Below are positions 1-7,498 of a DNA stretch of 31,802 nucleotides, piece after piece (within the stretch, counting starts at the first letter, position 1; every line of letters begins with the position of its first letter). This stretch comes from CCY15215 sp039194995 (lineage in GTDB: Bacteria; Cyanobacteriota; Cyanobacteriia; Cyanobacteriales; Spirulinaceae). The stretch covers positions 1 to 31,802 of the forward strand of contig JBCCVR010000069.1 in the NCBI GenBank assembly GCA_039194995.1. Direction: 5' to 3'. Both the position numbers and the translations under genes were made by a program. The notes beneath the pieces are model-generated. The model was not told the origin of the DNA. It ran no database searches and saw only the letters and a list, made by a program, of their open reading frames with translations.

Positions 1-789
1 GAACAAATGATAAAATTAGGCTTATTACTCGAACTCGATCGGTCTAAAATCCCTGCTGTCGATCGCTTATTTCCTCGATTTAAAAATCCGGCTTGGGATG
101 CTGAAAATCTCCATAGTCTTCCTATTGCCTGTGGAGTAACGGGATTGATTTATAATCGCAGGCAAGTCAAAGAACCACCCCAAGATTGGGATTATCTTTG
201 GCAACATCAACAAAAACTATCCAAACGGATTACCTTGGTCAATGATATTCGAGAGGTGATGGGGGCAAGTTTAAAATCATTGGGTTGTTCTTATAATTCT
301 ATGAATCCCGAAGAAATCCAAGCAGCCTATGAGAAATTACAGGCATTGAAAAGAGCGATCGCGACGTTTACGACCGATGGTTGGAAAACGCGAATTTTAA
401 CGGGAGATCTGGCGATCGCGATGTGTTATTCCGATGAAGGAAATCGAATGATGTGGGAAAATGAGGATTTGGTTTTTATCATTCCTAAAAGTGGTTCTGC
501 TCTAGCAATTGATAATATTGTTATTCCCAAAAATGCTCCTAATATTGAAGGTGGATATGCTTGGATTAATTTTATTTCACAACCGAAACTATTAGCAAAT
601 CTATGTCAGCGTTTGAGTTTTGGAACGCCCGATCGAGCCGCTTTTAATTTATTGCCGCTTCAATTACAACAAAATCCCATTCTGTTTCCGCCTCCAGAAA
701 TATTAGATGTATGCGAAGAAATTACTACTTTAGATAACCAAACTAATGAACTTTTTAATCATTACTGGACGCTCTTAACAAGTAGTTAG
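1..789 (+). CDS. potD: Polyamine ABC transporter substrate-binding protein, PotD-like (5' end outside window)
   Basis: Periplasmic solute-binding protein of a spermidine/putrescine-type ABC importer; it would capture polyamine and deliver it to the PotBC permease. The frame is open to base 1, and the first Met (base 7) aligns with an internal segment of PotD (MIK-G-----D-SK), so the N-terminal lobe and signal peptide lie off the left edge. Family features present: 'GVTGLIYN' strand, 'NDIREVMGASLKSLGCSYN' block, 'NPEEIQAAYEKLQ' helix, 'GDLAIAMCYSDEGN' hinge region, and a C-terminal 'IPKNAPNIEGGYAWINF' matching the PotD pattern of IP-NA-N-EGA--IN. About 262 residues are visible of the roughly 350-370 usual for the family. 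No transporter partner is visible downstream, so the rest of the operon would be to the left. Specificity could be another polyamine or a related cation; the family call is firm, the exact ligand is inferred. Confidence 0.85.
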   Translation, partial: EQMIKLGLLLELDRSKIPAVDRLFPRFKNPAWDAENLHSLPIACGVTGLIYNRRQVKEPPQDWDYLWQHQQKLSKRITLVNDIREVMGASLKSLGCSYNSMNPEEIQAAYEKLQALKRAIATFTTDGWKTRILTGDLAIAMCYSDEGNRMMWENEDLVFIIPKSGSALAIDNIVIPKNAPNIEGGYAWINFISQPKLLANLCQRLSFGTPDRAAFNLLPLQLQQNPILFPPPEILDVCEEITTLDNQTNELFNHYWTLLTSS

Positions 790-1121
790 GGCTTGCTGAA
801 AAAGTCAAAAAAAACTGCCGAAGCAGGGCAACAAGATTCATGACCAAAACAGAAATAGAGATCGCTGTTTCAGAAGTATGAGAAAGTTTAGTCATAACGC
901 GATCGAGACTAAATCTCCACTTTCGTTAGAATTTTCCCAACTAATTTGGTCTAGAAAATGTCAGTATAACTAAGTGCGATCGAATTCGCAGTATTATTTC
1001 TCACATTTCCTATATCTGGATCTTTCAAAAATGTCTCTCTTGTTTCTATAGCACTTTTTGTAGTATAATTTTACTTACTTCACAATATTATATATTTTGT
1101 CACAAATCTTTAAGGATTCTC
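790..1121. other. 332-base intergenic region, AT-rich, possible mobile-element end
   Basis: No credible gene lies here. Immediately after the potD stop comes GGCTTGCTGAAAAAGTC, followed by a run of eight A residues. This resembles terminal sequences of some cyanobacterial insertion sequences or small derived elements, but I found no matching opposite end, so a remnant is only a possibility. The rest is AT-rich leader containing the candidate promoter of the phosphoesterase gene. Confidence 0.3.
1040..1069 (+). promoter_or_regulatory. Candidate sigma-70 promoter for the phosphoesterase gene
   Basis: TTGTTT (1040-1045) and a perfect TATAAT (1064-1069) are separated by 18 bases and lie 52 bases upstream of the ATG at 1122. 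The surrounding sequence is AT-rich. This is motif matching only; the -35 box is imperfect. Confidence 0.45.
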
Positions 1122-1784
1122 ATGAGCGATCGCAGTCCGCAATTATTACAGCGAGTTGGCATTCTTGGGGATATTCACGGTGAAGCAAAATTATTGGCGA
1201 TCGCCCTAAAATACTTGCAATCTCAAAAACTGGATCGCCTGTTATGCGTGGGAGATATTGTGGATGGGAGAGGTAATAGCGATCGCTGCTGTCAACTCCT
1301 CCAACAGTATCGGGTATCGACGGTACGAGGGAATCACGATCGCTGGTTTCTAGGGGAGGAGATGCGAGATTTACCGGATGCAACGCAGGTGACGGATGTT
1401 TCGGAGCAATCTTATCATTTTCTCGCGAATTTGCCCCCCACGCAGGCATTTTCGACCGTAGCGGGTCCATTACTCCTCTGTCATGGAATTGGCGATCGGG
1501 ATATGGTACGACTGTTACCCGATGACTGGGGGTATGCGCTAGAATCTAATTTTGAATTGCAAGATCTCATTGATTCTCATCAGTATAATTTTGCGATTAA
1601 CGGTCACACCCATCGCCGAATGGTTCGCCAATTTGAACATTTAACGATTATTAATGCGGGAACGCTCAAATCAAGTCATCAGCCTTGTTTTGCGATCGTC
1701 GATTTTAGTTTGAGTTGGGTGCAGTTTTTCGATCTTTTAAAAGACGCGGAAATTCGTGAAAGCGATCGCTTTGAGATTAGATAG
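1122..1784 (+). CDS. Calcineurin-like metallophosphoesterase
   Basis: Dinuclear-metal phosphoesterase of the calcineurin-like fold, probably cytoplasmic since no signal peptide or membrane segment is seen. All metal-ligand motifs are present in order: GDIHGE (residues 16-21), GDIVDG (44-49), GNHDRW (70-75), a CHG motif near residue 120 and GHTHRR in the C-terminal half. At 220 residues it has the compact size of YfcE/MJ0936-like or protein-phosphatase-like members. The start ATG follows AAGGATT at a plausible spacing and leaves the first motif close to the N-terminus, as is usual. The gene stands alone between the potD fragment and the toxin-antitoxin pair. The substrate cannot be read from sequence: a phosphodiesterase, nucleotide phosphatase or phosphoprotein phosphatase are all possible. 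Confidence 0.88.
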   Translation: MSDRSPQLLQRVGILGDIHGEAKLLAIALKYLQSQKLDRLLCVGDIVDGRGNSDRCCQLLQQYRVSTVRGNHDRWFLGEEMRDLPDATQVTDVSEQSYHFLANLPPTQAFSTVAGPLLLCHGIGDRDMVRLLPDDWGYALESNFELQDLIDSHQYNFAINGHTHRRMVRQFEHLTIINAGTLKSSHQPCFAIVDFSLSWVQFFDLLKDAEIRESDRFEIR

Positions 1785-1794
1785 TTTTATAGAT

Positions 1795-1820
1795 TGTTAT
1801 ATTATGATACTCATATAACA
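1795..1820. promoter_or_regulatory. Palindromic candidate operator of the toxin-antitoxin operon
   Basis: TGTTATAT (1795-1802) and ATATAACA (1813-1820) form a perfect 8-base inverted repeat, and a second one, TATGA-tac-TCATA, lies inside it (1803-1815). The TATGAT at 1803-1808 could serve as a -10 box. The site is 20 bases upstream of the antitoxin start, where an autoregulatory antitoxin would be expected to bind. The function is inferred from position and symmetry. Confidence 0.45.
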
Positions 1821-1840
1821 TTAAAAAATAAATTTACCCC

Positions 1841-2134
1841 ATGTCTACTCAGATTCTCTCTCGCTACGTTAATCGAAACGCAGAAATTTTAGGTGGAGAA
1901 CCAACCATTGTGGGAACGCGGACATCCGTTCGTGCCATTGTTGGTTTATGGCGAATGGGAATTATGCCCGAAGAAATTCTTAGCCATTTGCCTCATTTAA
2001 CTTTGGCACAAGTGTTCGATGCTTTGAGTTTTTATCTCGATAACCAAGCAGAAATTAATGAGTATATTGAGAAAAATCGAGTTCCTGATGAGTTGGTTCA
2101 TCCATCTGTTCAATCTGCATTGAGCGCCTTTTAA
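1841..2134 (+). CDS. DUF433 family antitoxin
   Basis: Small (97 residues) DUF433 protein, the antitoxin-type partner found upstream of PIN-like toxins. It carries the family signature around residues 17-26 (ILGGEPTIVGTR), then the helix-rich 'GIMPEEILSHLPHLTLAQVFDAL' segment and the 'YLDNQAEINEYI' tail. In this family the helical part is a winged-helix-like DNA-binding domain, so it probably also represses the operon through the palindrome just upstream. Its stop codon overlaps the toxin start by one base (TAATG), which implies translational coupling. It probably neutralises the DUF5615 toxin by direct binding. The family call is firm; the toxin-antitoxin role follows from known DUF433/DUF5615 pairing. 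Confidence 0.88.
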   Translation: MSTQILSRYVNRNAEILGGEPTIVGTRTSVRAIVGLWRMGIMPEEILSHLPHLTLAQVFDALSFYLDNQAEINEYIEKNRVPDELVHPSVQSALSAF

Positions 2135-2475
2135 TGTCTAATACCACCTTATATACAGATGAAGACATGTCGGCTCTCGTTGCCACTTTATTGCGATCGC
2201 GAGGTTTCGATATTACAACAGTTCCCGAACAAGGAAGCCTTGGGAAAACCGATCGCGAGCAACTTGAATTTTCAACCTCTATGAATCGATGTATTATAAC
2301 GCATAATCGTGTTGACTTCGAGCAATTACACGTTCAGTATTTAGACGAAGGAAAAGAACATGCGGGGATTATCATCATTCCCCAGAAGAATGCCTATGAA
2401 GTAGCACAACGAGTTTCTATTTTAGTCGATATACTTCGTATAGAAGAGATTAGAAATCAATTGCTATATGCCTAG
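2134..2475 (+). CDS. DUF5615 PIN-like toxin
   Basis: 113-residue PIN-like protein (DUF5615 / Mut7-C type), the presumed ribonuclease toxin paired with the DUF433 antitoxin. It starts with the acidic motif LYTDED (residues 6-11), continues with 'LLRSRGFDITTVPE', 'GKTDREQLEFS' and 'IITHNRVDFEQL', and ends with 'HAGIIII'; these D/E, N and D positions are the expected metal-site residues. The ATG overlaps the antitoxin stop. The gene converges with the radical SAM gene, the stops being about 27 bases apart. All the acidic residues expected are present, so the toxin looks intact. The target RNA is unknown. Confidence 0.86.
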   Translation: MSNTTLYTDEDMSALVATLLRSRGFDITTVPEQGSLGKTDREQLEFSTSMNRCIITHNRVDFEQLHVQYLDEGKEHAGIIIIPQKNAYEVAQRVSILVDILRIEEIRNQLLYA

Positions 2476-2502
2476 ATTTCTTCAGAATCCATTCAAAAAT
2501 TG

Positions 2503-3297
2503 CTATATTTTATATTTTACGGCAATACCAGACCGATCGCGAATTTCTCCTGCTATTTGTTCGAGGATATCGGGATCGACGCATTTAAGCTGTTGGGTTT
2601 GATAGGGACGCTGTTGCGAAGGATCGTGATTTCCGCGTCCGTCTAGTTGTCTTTTAATGGGTTTGGGACGAGTCGGCGTATTTAATTGAATTTCATCGGG
2701 AGAAAGCGATCGCATTAATTCAATATAAGTTTCTAAATTTTCCGGCGACCAAAGCGTTAATATCATAGTCTGAATGCTGAATTTTCCCACATACCCCTGC
2801 CGAAATCGAAAAATTCCTTGCCAAATTTTATTAAAATCAAAGCCAGCGACAGGACGATTGATCCGTCGTAATATATCGGCGGTAAATCCGTCTAATTTAA
2901 CCGAAATGCGATCGCAGTGCTGTAAAGCCTGACTAACTTCAGCTTCCCCTAACATTGTGCCATTGGTTAGCACGAGATTCGGTCGGTGAGTCACTTTTTT
3001 GATTTCTCCGAGAATCTCTTCTAAATTGGCGGCGAGGGTGGGTTCACCACTTCCACTTAAAGTAACAATATCCACATCCCAAGGGGCAAAATTTTTCAAT
3101 TCCGCGATAATTTGTTTGGTTGGAATATAGATATCTCGTTGTGCGGTTCGGTTCTCAATTGCACCCAATTGACAGTAGATACAATCAAACGAACAAGTCG
3201 AGACGCGACCGATCGGATCAATGCCGAGGGATCGCCCATAACGCCACGAATGAACGGGACCGTAAACAGTTGAAAAAGTTAAATTTGATGCTTGCAT
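2503..3297 (-). CDS. Radical SAM protein, COG0731 type
   Basis: Radical S-adenosylmethionine enzyme binding a [4Fe-4S] cluster through C35-x3-C39-x2-C42 (CSFDCIYCQLG). The N-terminal 'VYGPVHSWRYGRSLGIDP' block is typical of the COG0731 group (related to wyosine-type tRNA base synthases and other short radical SAM proteins). The SAM-binding 'TLSGSGEPTL' motif is near residues 79-88, followed by 'LVLTNGTML' and 'ISVKLDG'. A GGAGG ribosome-binding site precedes the start by about ten bases. At 264 residues it is compact and has no extra C-terminal cysteine cluster. It lies 38 bases downstream of ktrA on the same strand and may be co-transcribed, though no functional link to potassium uptake is evident. 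The reaction and substrate are not known; tRNA modification is only a family-based guess. Confidence 0.85.
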   Translation of the reverse strand: MQASNLTFSTVYGPVHSWRYGRSLGIDPIGRVSTCSFDCIYCQLGAIENRTAQRDIYIPTKQIIAELKNFAPWDVDIVTLSGSGEPTLAANLEEILGEIKKVTHRPNLVLTNGTMLGEAEVSQALQHCDRISVKLDGFTADILRRINRPVAGFDFNKIWQGIFRFRQGYVGKFSIQTMILTLWSPENLETYIELMRSLSPDEIQLNTPTRPKPIKRQLDGRGNHDPSQQRPYQTQQLKCVDPDILEQIAGEIRDRSGIAVKYKI

Positions 3298-3335
3298 TAT
3301 TTTCTGCCTCCGACTGTTTAGCTCATTATCGATCG

Positions 3336-4055
3336 CTAAATTGGCAGGCGTTTAATATCTTTATTATTTCCTAAAACGACGATAGCCATGCCTTTATAAA
3401 GGCGGCGATCGGGTAAAGGATTGATATCAAACTTATGATCGTTTTCGGCAATAGCCAGCACGGTTAAACCATAGTTGCTACGAAGTTTTAATTCTGTGAT
3501 GGTTTGATTGTCAAATTCTGCCGGGACGAGAACTTCAACAATACTGTGTTCCGGATCGAGATCGAAGCGATCGAGGATTGCGGGTTTGGTGAGCAAATGA
3601 GCTAAGGCGGCTCCCGCTTCATATTCGGGGAAAACAACGCGATCGGCTCCCACTTTTTCTAAGAGTTTGCCGTGAATTTCTGTGGAGGCTTTCGCGACGA
3701 CTTTTGAGACTCCTGCTTCTTTAACGTTAAGGGTGGTAATGATACTTTCTTCTATGTAATTGCCGATCGCAATGATAACCGTATCAAATTCAAAAATTCC
3801 GGCTTCTCTGAGGGCATTGCGTTCGGTTGAATCCAAACAAATCGCGTGAGTCGCGATATTATCATTTAAAGCACGAGCGACGAGTTTTTCATTGACATCA
3901 ACTCCCAACACTTCATAACCCATTTTGTGTAAAGAAGTCGAGACCGATCGCCCGAAGCGACCCAACCCAATCACGGCGAATTGCTTGGTTTCTCGAGTGA
4001 GGGTCGCCAGAAAATTCAGCGATCGCAAATTCCAGCCCAGTCCTTTATTGACCAT
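3336..4055 (-). CDS. ktrA: Potassium uptake regulatory subunit KtrA (TrkA/RCK)
   Basis: Cytoplasmic RCK-domain ring protein that gates the KtrB channel in response to nucleotide binding. The Rossmann GLGRFG motif is at residues 30-35 with the acidic end of the second strand at D53 (GVDVNEK). RCK_N spans about residues 24-145 and RCK_C about 160-235, ending in the hydrophobic strand 'GMAIVVLG'. At 239 residues it is a single-RCK KtrA rather than a double-RCK TrkA. The start codon directly abuts the ktrB stop codon with no spacer, so translation should be coupled and the subunits made together. The product of the adjacent gene confirms the assignment. I see no third subunit resembling KtrE in this window. 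Confidence 0.92.
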   Translation of the reverse strand: MVNKGLGWNLRSLNFLATLTRETKQFAVIGLGRFGRSVSTSLHKMGYEVLGVDVNEKLVARALNDNIATHAICLDSTERNALREAGIFEFDTVIIAIGNYIEESIITTLNVKEAGVSKVVAKASTEIHGKLLEKVGADRVVFPEYEAGAALAHLLTKPAILDRFDLDPEHSIVEVLVPAEFDNQTITELKLRSNYGLTVLAIAENDHKFDINPLPDRRLYKGMAIVVLGNNKDIKRLPI

Positions 4056-5393
4056 TTAACCCACTAATAAATTCTCTTCTGGATATTTTACTTGACGGGG
4101 ACAAGATTCGCCAAATAAGGCGGCAATCAAGACCAAGATACCCACCCGACCGATAAACATTGTCGCAATTACGACCAATTGTCCCCAAGTGGAAAGAGCG
4201 GCGGTAATTCCCGTGGAAAGGCCTGCGGTGGAAAAAGCAGAAATAGTTTCAAAAAATAAATTGATGAATTCAAAGTTTTGCCCTTCAATAAAGACCAAAA
4301 AAGCAGTCGAAATCGCAACAGTCATACCAGAGCCAAAAACTACTGCGATCGCTTTTAAAATTAAAGGACTGGCAATTTTTCGCCCGTGAATAATCACCTC
4401 ATTGTAGTCTCGCAAAGCCGAACGGGTACAGTCAAATAAAATCCGCACGGTAGTGGTTTTAATACCGCCGCCAGTGCCGCTCGGACTCGCCCCAATAATC
4501 ATCAACCCCATGGTAATAAATAAGGCAGCACCGCTCATTGCGCCGAAATCTACTGTATTAAAACCTGCCGTGCGAGTCGTGACGGATTGAAACCAAGCTG
4601 CGAGAATCTTTTCGGTTAAGGGAAGTTCGGCTAAAGTTCCTGAAGGCAATGACTCGAGGGTGAGAAAAGCCACCGATCCAAATCCCAATAAAATGAGGGT
4701 CGTATTGACGACAACTTTAAAGTTTAACGAAAGCACAAATCTCGGTTTGGGGTTGCGAAATTGATTTTGACACCAGAGATAAAATTCAATAATGGTTTGA
4801 TAGCCGATGCCGCCTAAAATAATCAATAAGGGAATGACGAGATTAATCGTCCAAGAGTCGCGATAGCCGACCAAACTATCGGAAAATAAGCTAAATCCGG
4901 CGTTATTCCAAGCACTGATACTGTGGAAAATTGCCAGCCACAAGCCTTTTCCGAAGCCGTAATCTTCGGCAAACAATCCCACCATCAAAAATGCCCCCGT
5001 TAATTCAAACAGAAAGGTGGTGGCGAGGATCGAACGGATGAGATTGCGACTGCCTTGGAGAGCAGGGCGATCGAGGGCTTCTTGAATGGCGACTTTTTGC
5101 CGCAGATCGAACTTGCGCCGCAAAATCAGAATCAAAAAGGTGGTGCTGGTCATATAACCCAGTCCGCCAATTTGAATGAGCAGCAAGAGAAAAAACTGCC
5201 CGATCGCCGAGAAATGAGTTCCGGTATCCACAACGCTCAACCCCGTGACGCAGACGGCTGAAGTTGAGGTAAATAAAGCGACGAGGACATTGTTCCAGGT
5301 GCCGTCACTGATGGAAATCGGCAGGGTTAACAGCAGAGTACCGATGAGAATTGTACCTAAAAATCCCAAGCAAATCGTGCGGGCAATCGTCAT
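4056..5393 (-). CDS. ktrB: Potassium/sodium channel-like transporter KtrB (TrkH family)
   Basis: Integral membrane K+ uptake subunit (445 residues), Na+-dependent in characterised cyanobacterial Ktr systems and important in osmotic adaptation. The four M1-P-M2 repeats show their filter glycines: 'SAVCVTGLS' (about 45-53), 'SAWNNAGFS', 'TRTAGFNTVDF' and 'AFSTAGLSTG'. The 'GASPSGTGGGIKTTT' loop is the characteristic TrkH/KtrB gating-loop region. The N-terminus (MTIARTICLGFLGTIL) has the length usual for cyanobacterial KtrB, which supports this start even though the bases immediately upstream are a heptamer tandem repeat and no clear Shine-Dalgarno is visible. It is followed without a gap by ktrA. 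The protein looks complete. Confidence 0.93.
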   Translation of the reverse strand: MTIARTICLGFLGTILIGTLLLTLPISISDGTWNNVLVALFTSTSAVCVTGLSVVDTGTHFSAIGQFFLLLLIQIGGLGYMTSTTFLILILRRKFDLRQKVAIQEALDRPALQGSRNLIRSILATTFLFELTGAFLMVGLFAEDYGFGKGLWLAIFHSISAWNNAGFSLFSDSLVGYRDSWTINLVIPLLIILGGIGYQTIIEFYLWCQNQFRNPKPRFVLSLNFKVVVNTTLILLGFGSVAFLTLESLPSGTLAELPLTEKILAAWFQSVTTRTAGFNTVDFGAMSGAALFITMGLMIIGASPSGTGGGIKTTTVRILFDCTRSALRDYNEVIIHGRKIASPLILKAIAVVFGSGMTVAISTAFLVFIEGQNFEFINLFFETISAFSTAGLSTGITAALSTWGQLVVIATMFIGRVGILVLIAALFGESCPRQVKYPEENLLVG

Positions 5394-5394
5394 T

Positions 5395-5421
5395 TCAGTT
5401 ATCAGTTATCAGTTATCAGTT
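5395..5421. repeat. Heptamer tandem repeat upstream of ktrB
   Basis: CAGTTAT is repeated three full times plus a partial copy, ending two bases from the ktrB start codon. On the coding strand this makes an unstructured AACTGAT leader. It belongs to the short tandemly repeated sequences common in cyanobacterial genomes. Confidence 0.9.
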
Positions 5422-5776
5422 CCTCCGGCTCAAGCGGGAGGCTTGGAATTCAGCAGGTTTTGGCTTTTCCTCCTGAATGAGGAGGCTTGAGACTCTATTC
5501 TTTTGGTCATTTGGATGAAAAAGGAGCATCAAGGGCAACGAGATTTTTAATTTAAAGGAAATTGACAACTTTGTGATACATCTCACTCCATTGGAATATG
5601 GCGATCGCTTCTCGTTGATAATATCGGTCATGGGGAATGCCTGCGTGAATTCACTCATTTTCTCCTCCTGCGATCGCCCTATCGCGCGACGAAGTTCACG
5701 AATGGCGATCGGGTTCTGTCACTTTCCCTTTCCTAGAAAAACGCGATGATAAAGATGTAGAGACGAGGAAAAAACA
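5422..5776. other. 355-base gap with two hairpins and no supported gene
   Basis: Between ktrB and the small gene at 5777 I see no convincing coding region; an 80-codon minus-strand frame at 5416-5658 overlaps the repeats and has no recognisable family. Two hairpins lie at about 5422-5446 (CCTCC..GGGAGGCTTG) and 5470-5488 (CCTCC..GGAGGCTTG), both ending in GGAGGCTTG. Repeated hairpins with a shared tail could be a remnant of a small mobile element or a degenerate repeat. The ktrB promoter must lie in this stretch, but no strong box pair stands out. Confidence 0.4.
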
Positions 5777-5977
5777 ATGCTAGATATGCAGCTTTTACCC
5801 GGTGCAATTTTTGAAATCTTAGCTTCTGCTGCGAAGACCCGCCAATTAAGCCTCTGCGATCGCTATGGGTTGATGGCAGCTTCGATGGATGATAATCTCG
5901 ATGAGGAAGAACGAGAAACCGTCAATCGCATTCTCTGGGCAGTCAGTCGCGGTAAAATTCACTACACTGCCGCCTAA
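5777..5977 (+). CDS. Small conserved cyanobacterial protein of unknown function
   Basis: 66-residue soluble protein, hydrophobic in the first third (LLPGAIFEILASAAK), then charged (DDNLDEEERETVNRIL). I recognise the pattern 'L-DRYGLMAA--DD-LDEEER--VNRIL--V-RG' from short hypothetical proteins seen in many cyanobacteria, but no function is attached to them. A GAGG ribosome-binding site lies about ten bases before the ATG. The predicted structure is helical. It stands alone, facing the minus-strand GTPase gene. It could be a small regulatory or adaptor protein, but nothing in the sequence says which. Confidence 0.7.
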   Translation: MLDMQLLPGAIFEILASAAKTRQLSLCDRYGLMAASMDDNLDEEERETVNRILWAVSRGKIHYTAA

Positions 5978-6044
5978 ACGCCGCGTCCCAAAAAAGGCCA
6001 CCGAGGGAAGATAGGGATAACCGCTTCAAAAACTCAATGAATTC

Positions 6045-7442
6045 TTAAGTTTTAAGCTGGGCGATCGCACCTGTGACAAAGTTTTGTAAAAACTCCGTTC
6101 GTTGATTCTGCGCGAAAACGACTTTGAGTTTTTGCGTGAATTGCTCCCAATGTAAAGGAGTTTCTTCAGTCGGAACGATCTCGCAATCTTGGAAATATTC
6201 GATTAAACTCAGCCCCACCAAACGGGTTAAATAAGCGGCTCCGATCCCTTGTAGGGTGCCTCCAGCAACATAGGAAATCGCGTTACTTTTGAGGAAATGG
6301 GCGATCGCATTAGAAGAAAGTTCCACAATCCCCAATTTCACCAGCAAGCGCCCCAATTCTCCCGCCGTTTCTTGCCCCAGTTGCAACGATAATTTGTGTT
6401 GATAAATCTCCCCTAAATCCACCAGCATTTGAGCGCTAATGGCTGCTGTTGCCAAGAGATCCAACGCCGCTACAGGGTTGGCAAATGCCGCCGCCGCCGC
6501 AATCCACTGATAGCGCTCGATAATGGGCAAAGCGCGATCGCGGCGAATTCGATTCAATCTCGCGGCGATTTCTTGTTGTAAGCCGTGGTTTTCTCGCCAG
6601 AGCGTCCCGCAAATCAATTGTTCCCGCTCCAAAGTCAAAAGGCGATCGAGGCGCGTCTTTAAGGCTTGAATATCTGGTTGCGGCGATTCTTCCCACTCTT
6701 TGACGCTGCCATCGGTTTGATGCTGGCGGACTTTGATGGGAGATGGAGAAGCCGAGATTGCCAGCAAATCTCCCGGGTCTAAAATTCCAAAACTATGATG
6801 ATATAGCTGCTGTAAGATAATTTCTCGTTCTTCAGTGGGGTAGCGATCGCTTTGATTGAGAACCAAGACGATATGTTGATAATTGCTTCTCTGTTCTTTG
6901 AGAGCCTGTAATTGTGAATCCGTAATATCTCCCGCGACCAACCATAAAACCGCATCTGCGCCCTCTAATTGGCTTTTCTCGTCCGCTTCTGAAGGAAGGG
7001 GCGTTTCTTCCCACGTGACATTTTCCCAAGGGAGATCTGCAAGCACATTTTGCAAACACGTTTTTCCCACCCGTTTTTCCCCAGCGATCGCAATGCGAAT
7101 CTCTTGTCGTTTGAATCCGTCAGGCAAGCGATCGCAGTGTTTCTCCAAGTCGCTGTAATCCCCCTCGGGATCTTCCACTTTGAGAAAATCGAGATTTTGC
7201 CGAGTTTGGGCGATCGCCGCTTCTACCCGCGATCGATTCGGAAATACCGAGATATCGAGGGGTTCTGCATTGCGTCCCCATTTGCGCTTCAGCCACCAAA
7301 AACCGCCGCCAATGGCGATCGTCCCCACCAAACTCAATTCGCCGACTTCCATCGCCGTATCGCGGATATTCCACCACAACCAAAGTCCGAATGAGAGGGC
7401 AATGCCCCCCGTTAAAATAGGTTTGCGAAGTTGCAGTTTCAT
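6045..7442 (-). CDS. Membrane-associated GTPase with DUF697 domain
   Basis: P-loop GTPase anchored to the membrane. From this start (465 residues) there are two N-terminal hydrophobic helices at about 10-26 and 37-51, a G domain with Walker A GEKRVGKT (121-128), the 'DAVLWLVAGD' strand and an NKxD-like NQSD (196-199), then a helical C-terminal DUF697 region (about 310-430, glycine/alanine-rich: 'ANPVAALDLLATAAISAQML'). Family relatives may act in envelope or stress functions, but none is firmly established. An upstream in-frame ATG at 7484 lies in a dispersed CACAGAGACA repeat and would add 14 residues that read only the repeat. The inner ATG at 7442 has a GGAGG ribosome-binding site and starts directly at the membrane segment, so I prefer it. 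It sits just downstream of argH. Confidence 0.82.
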   Translation of the reverse strand: MKLQLRKPILTGGIALSFGLWLWWNIRDTAMEVGELSLVGTIAIGGGFWWLKRKWGRNAEPLDISVFPNRSRVEAAIAQTRQNLDFLKVEDPEGDYSDLEKHCDRLPDGFKRQEIRIAIAGEKRVGKTCLQNVLADLPWENVTWEETPLPSEADEKSQLEGADAVLWLVAGDITDSQLQALKEQRSNYQHIVLVLNQSDRYPTEEREIILQQLYHHSFGILDPGDLLAISASPSPIKVRQHQTDGSVKEWEESPQPDIQALKTRLDRLLTLEREQLICGTLWRENHGLQQEIAARLNRIRRDRALPIIERYQWIAAAAAFANPVAALDLLATAAISAQMLVDLGEIYQHKLSLQLGQETAGELGRLLVKLGIVELSSNAIAHFLKSNAISYVAGGTLQGIGAAYLTRLVGLSLIEYFQDCEIVPTEETPLHWEQFTQKLKVVFAQNQRTEFLQNFVTGAIAQLKT

Positions 7443-7450
7443 TCTTCCCT

Positions 7451-7482
7451 CCTCTCTGTGTTTCTCTATGTCTCTGTGGTTC
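7451..7482 (-). repeat. Dispersed CACAGAGACA-type repeat, copy 1
   Basis: On the minus strand this reads GAACCACAGAGACATAGAG followed by AAACACAGAGAGG. The same unit appears at 17627-17660 and 18274-18306. It fills most of the 56-base gap between argH and the GTPase gene and creates a spurious upstream start (N-terminal MNHRD). Confidence 0.85.
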
Positions 7483-7498
7483 ATACTCTTTCCCTCTG

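Noticed and set aside
790..1121. Possible intact insertion sequence after potD
   Set aside because: Only one terminal-like sequence is present; there is no transposase frame and no matching second end.
5416..5658. 80-codon minus-strand frame upstream of ktrB
   Set aside because: It overlaps the heptamer repeat and hairpins, matches no family I know and has a composition unlike the neighbouring genes.
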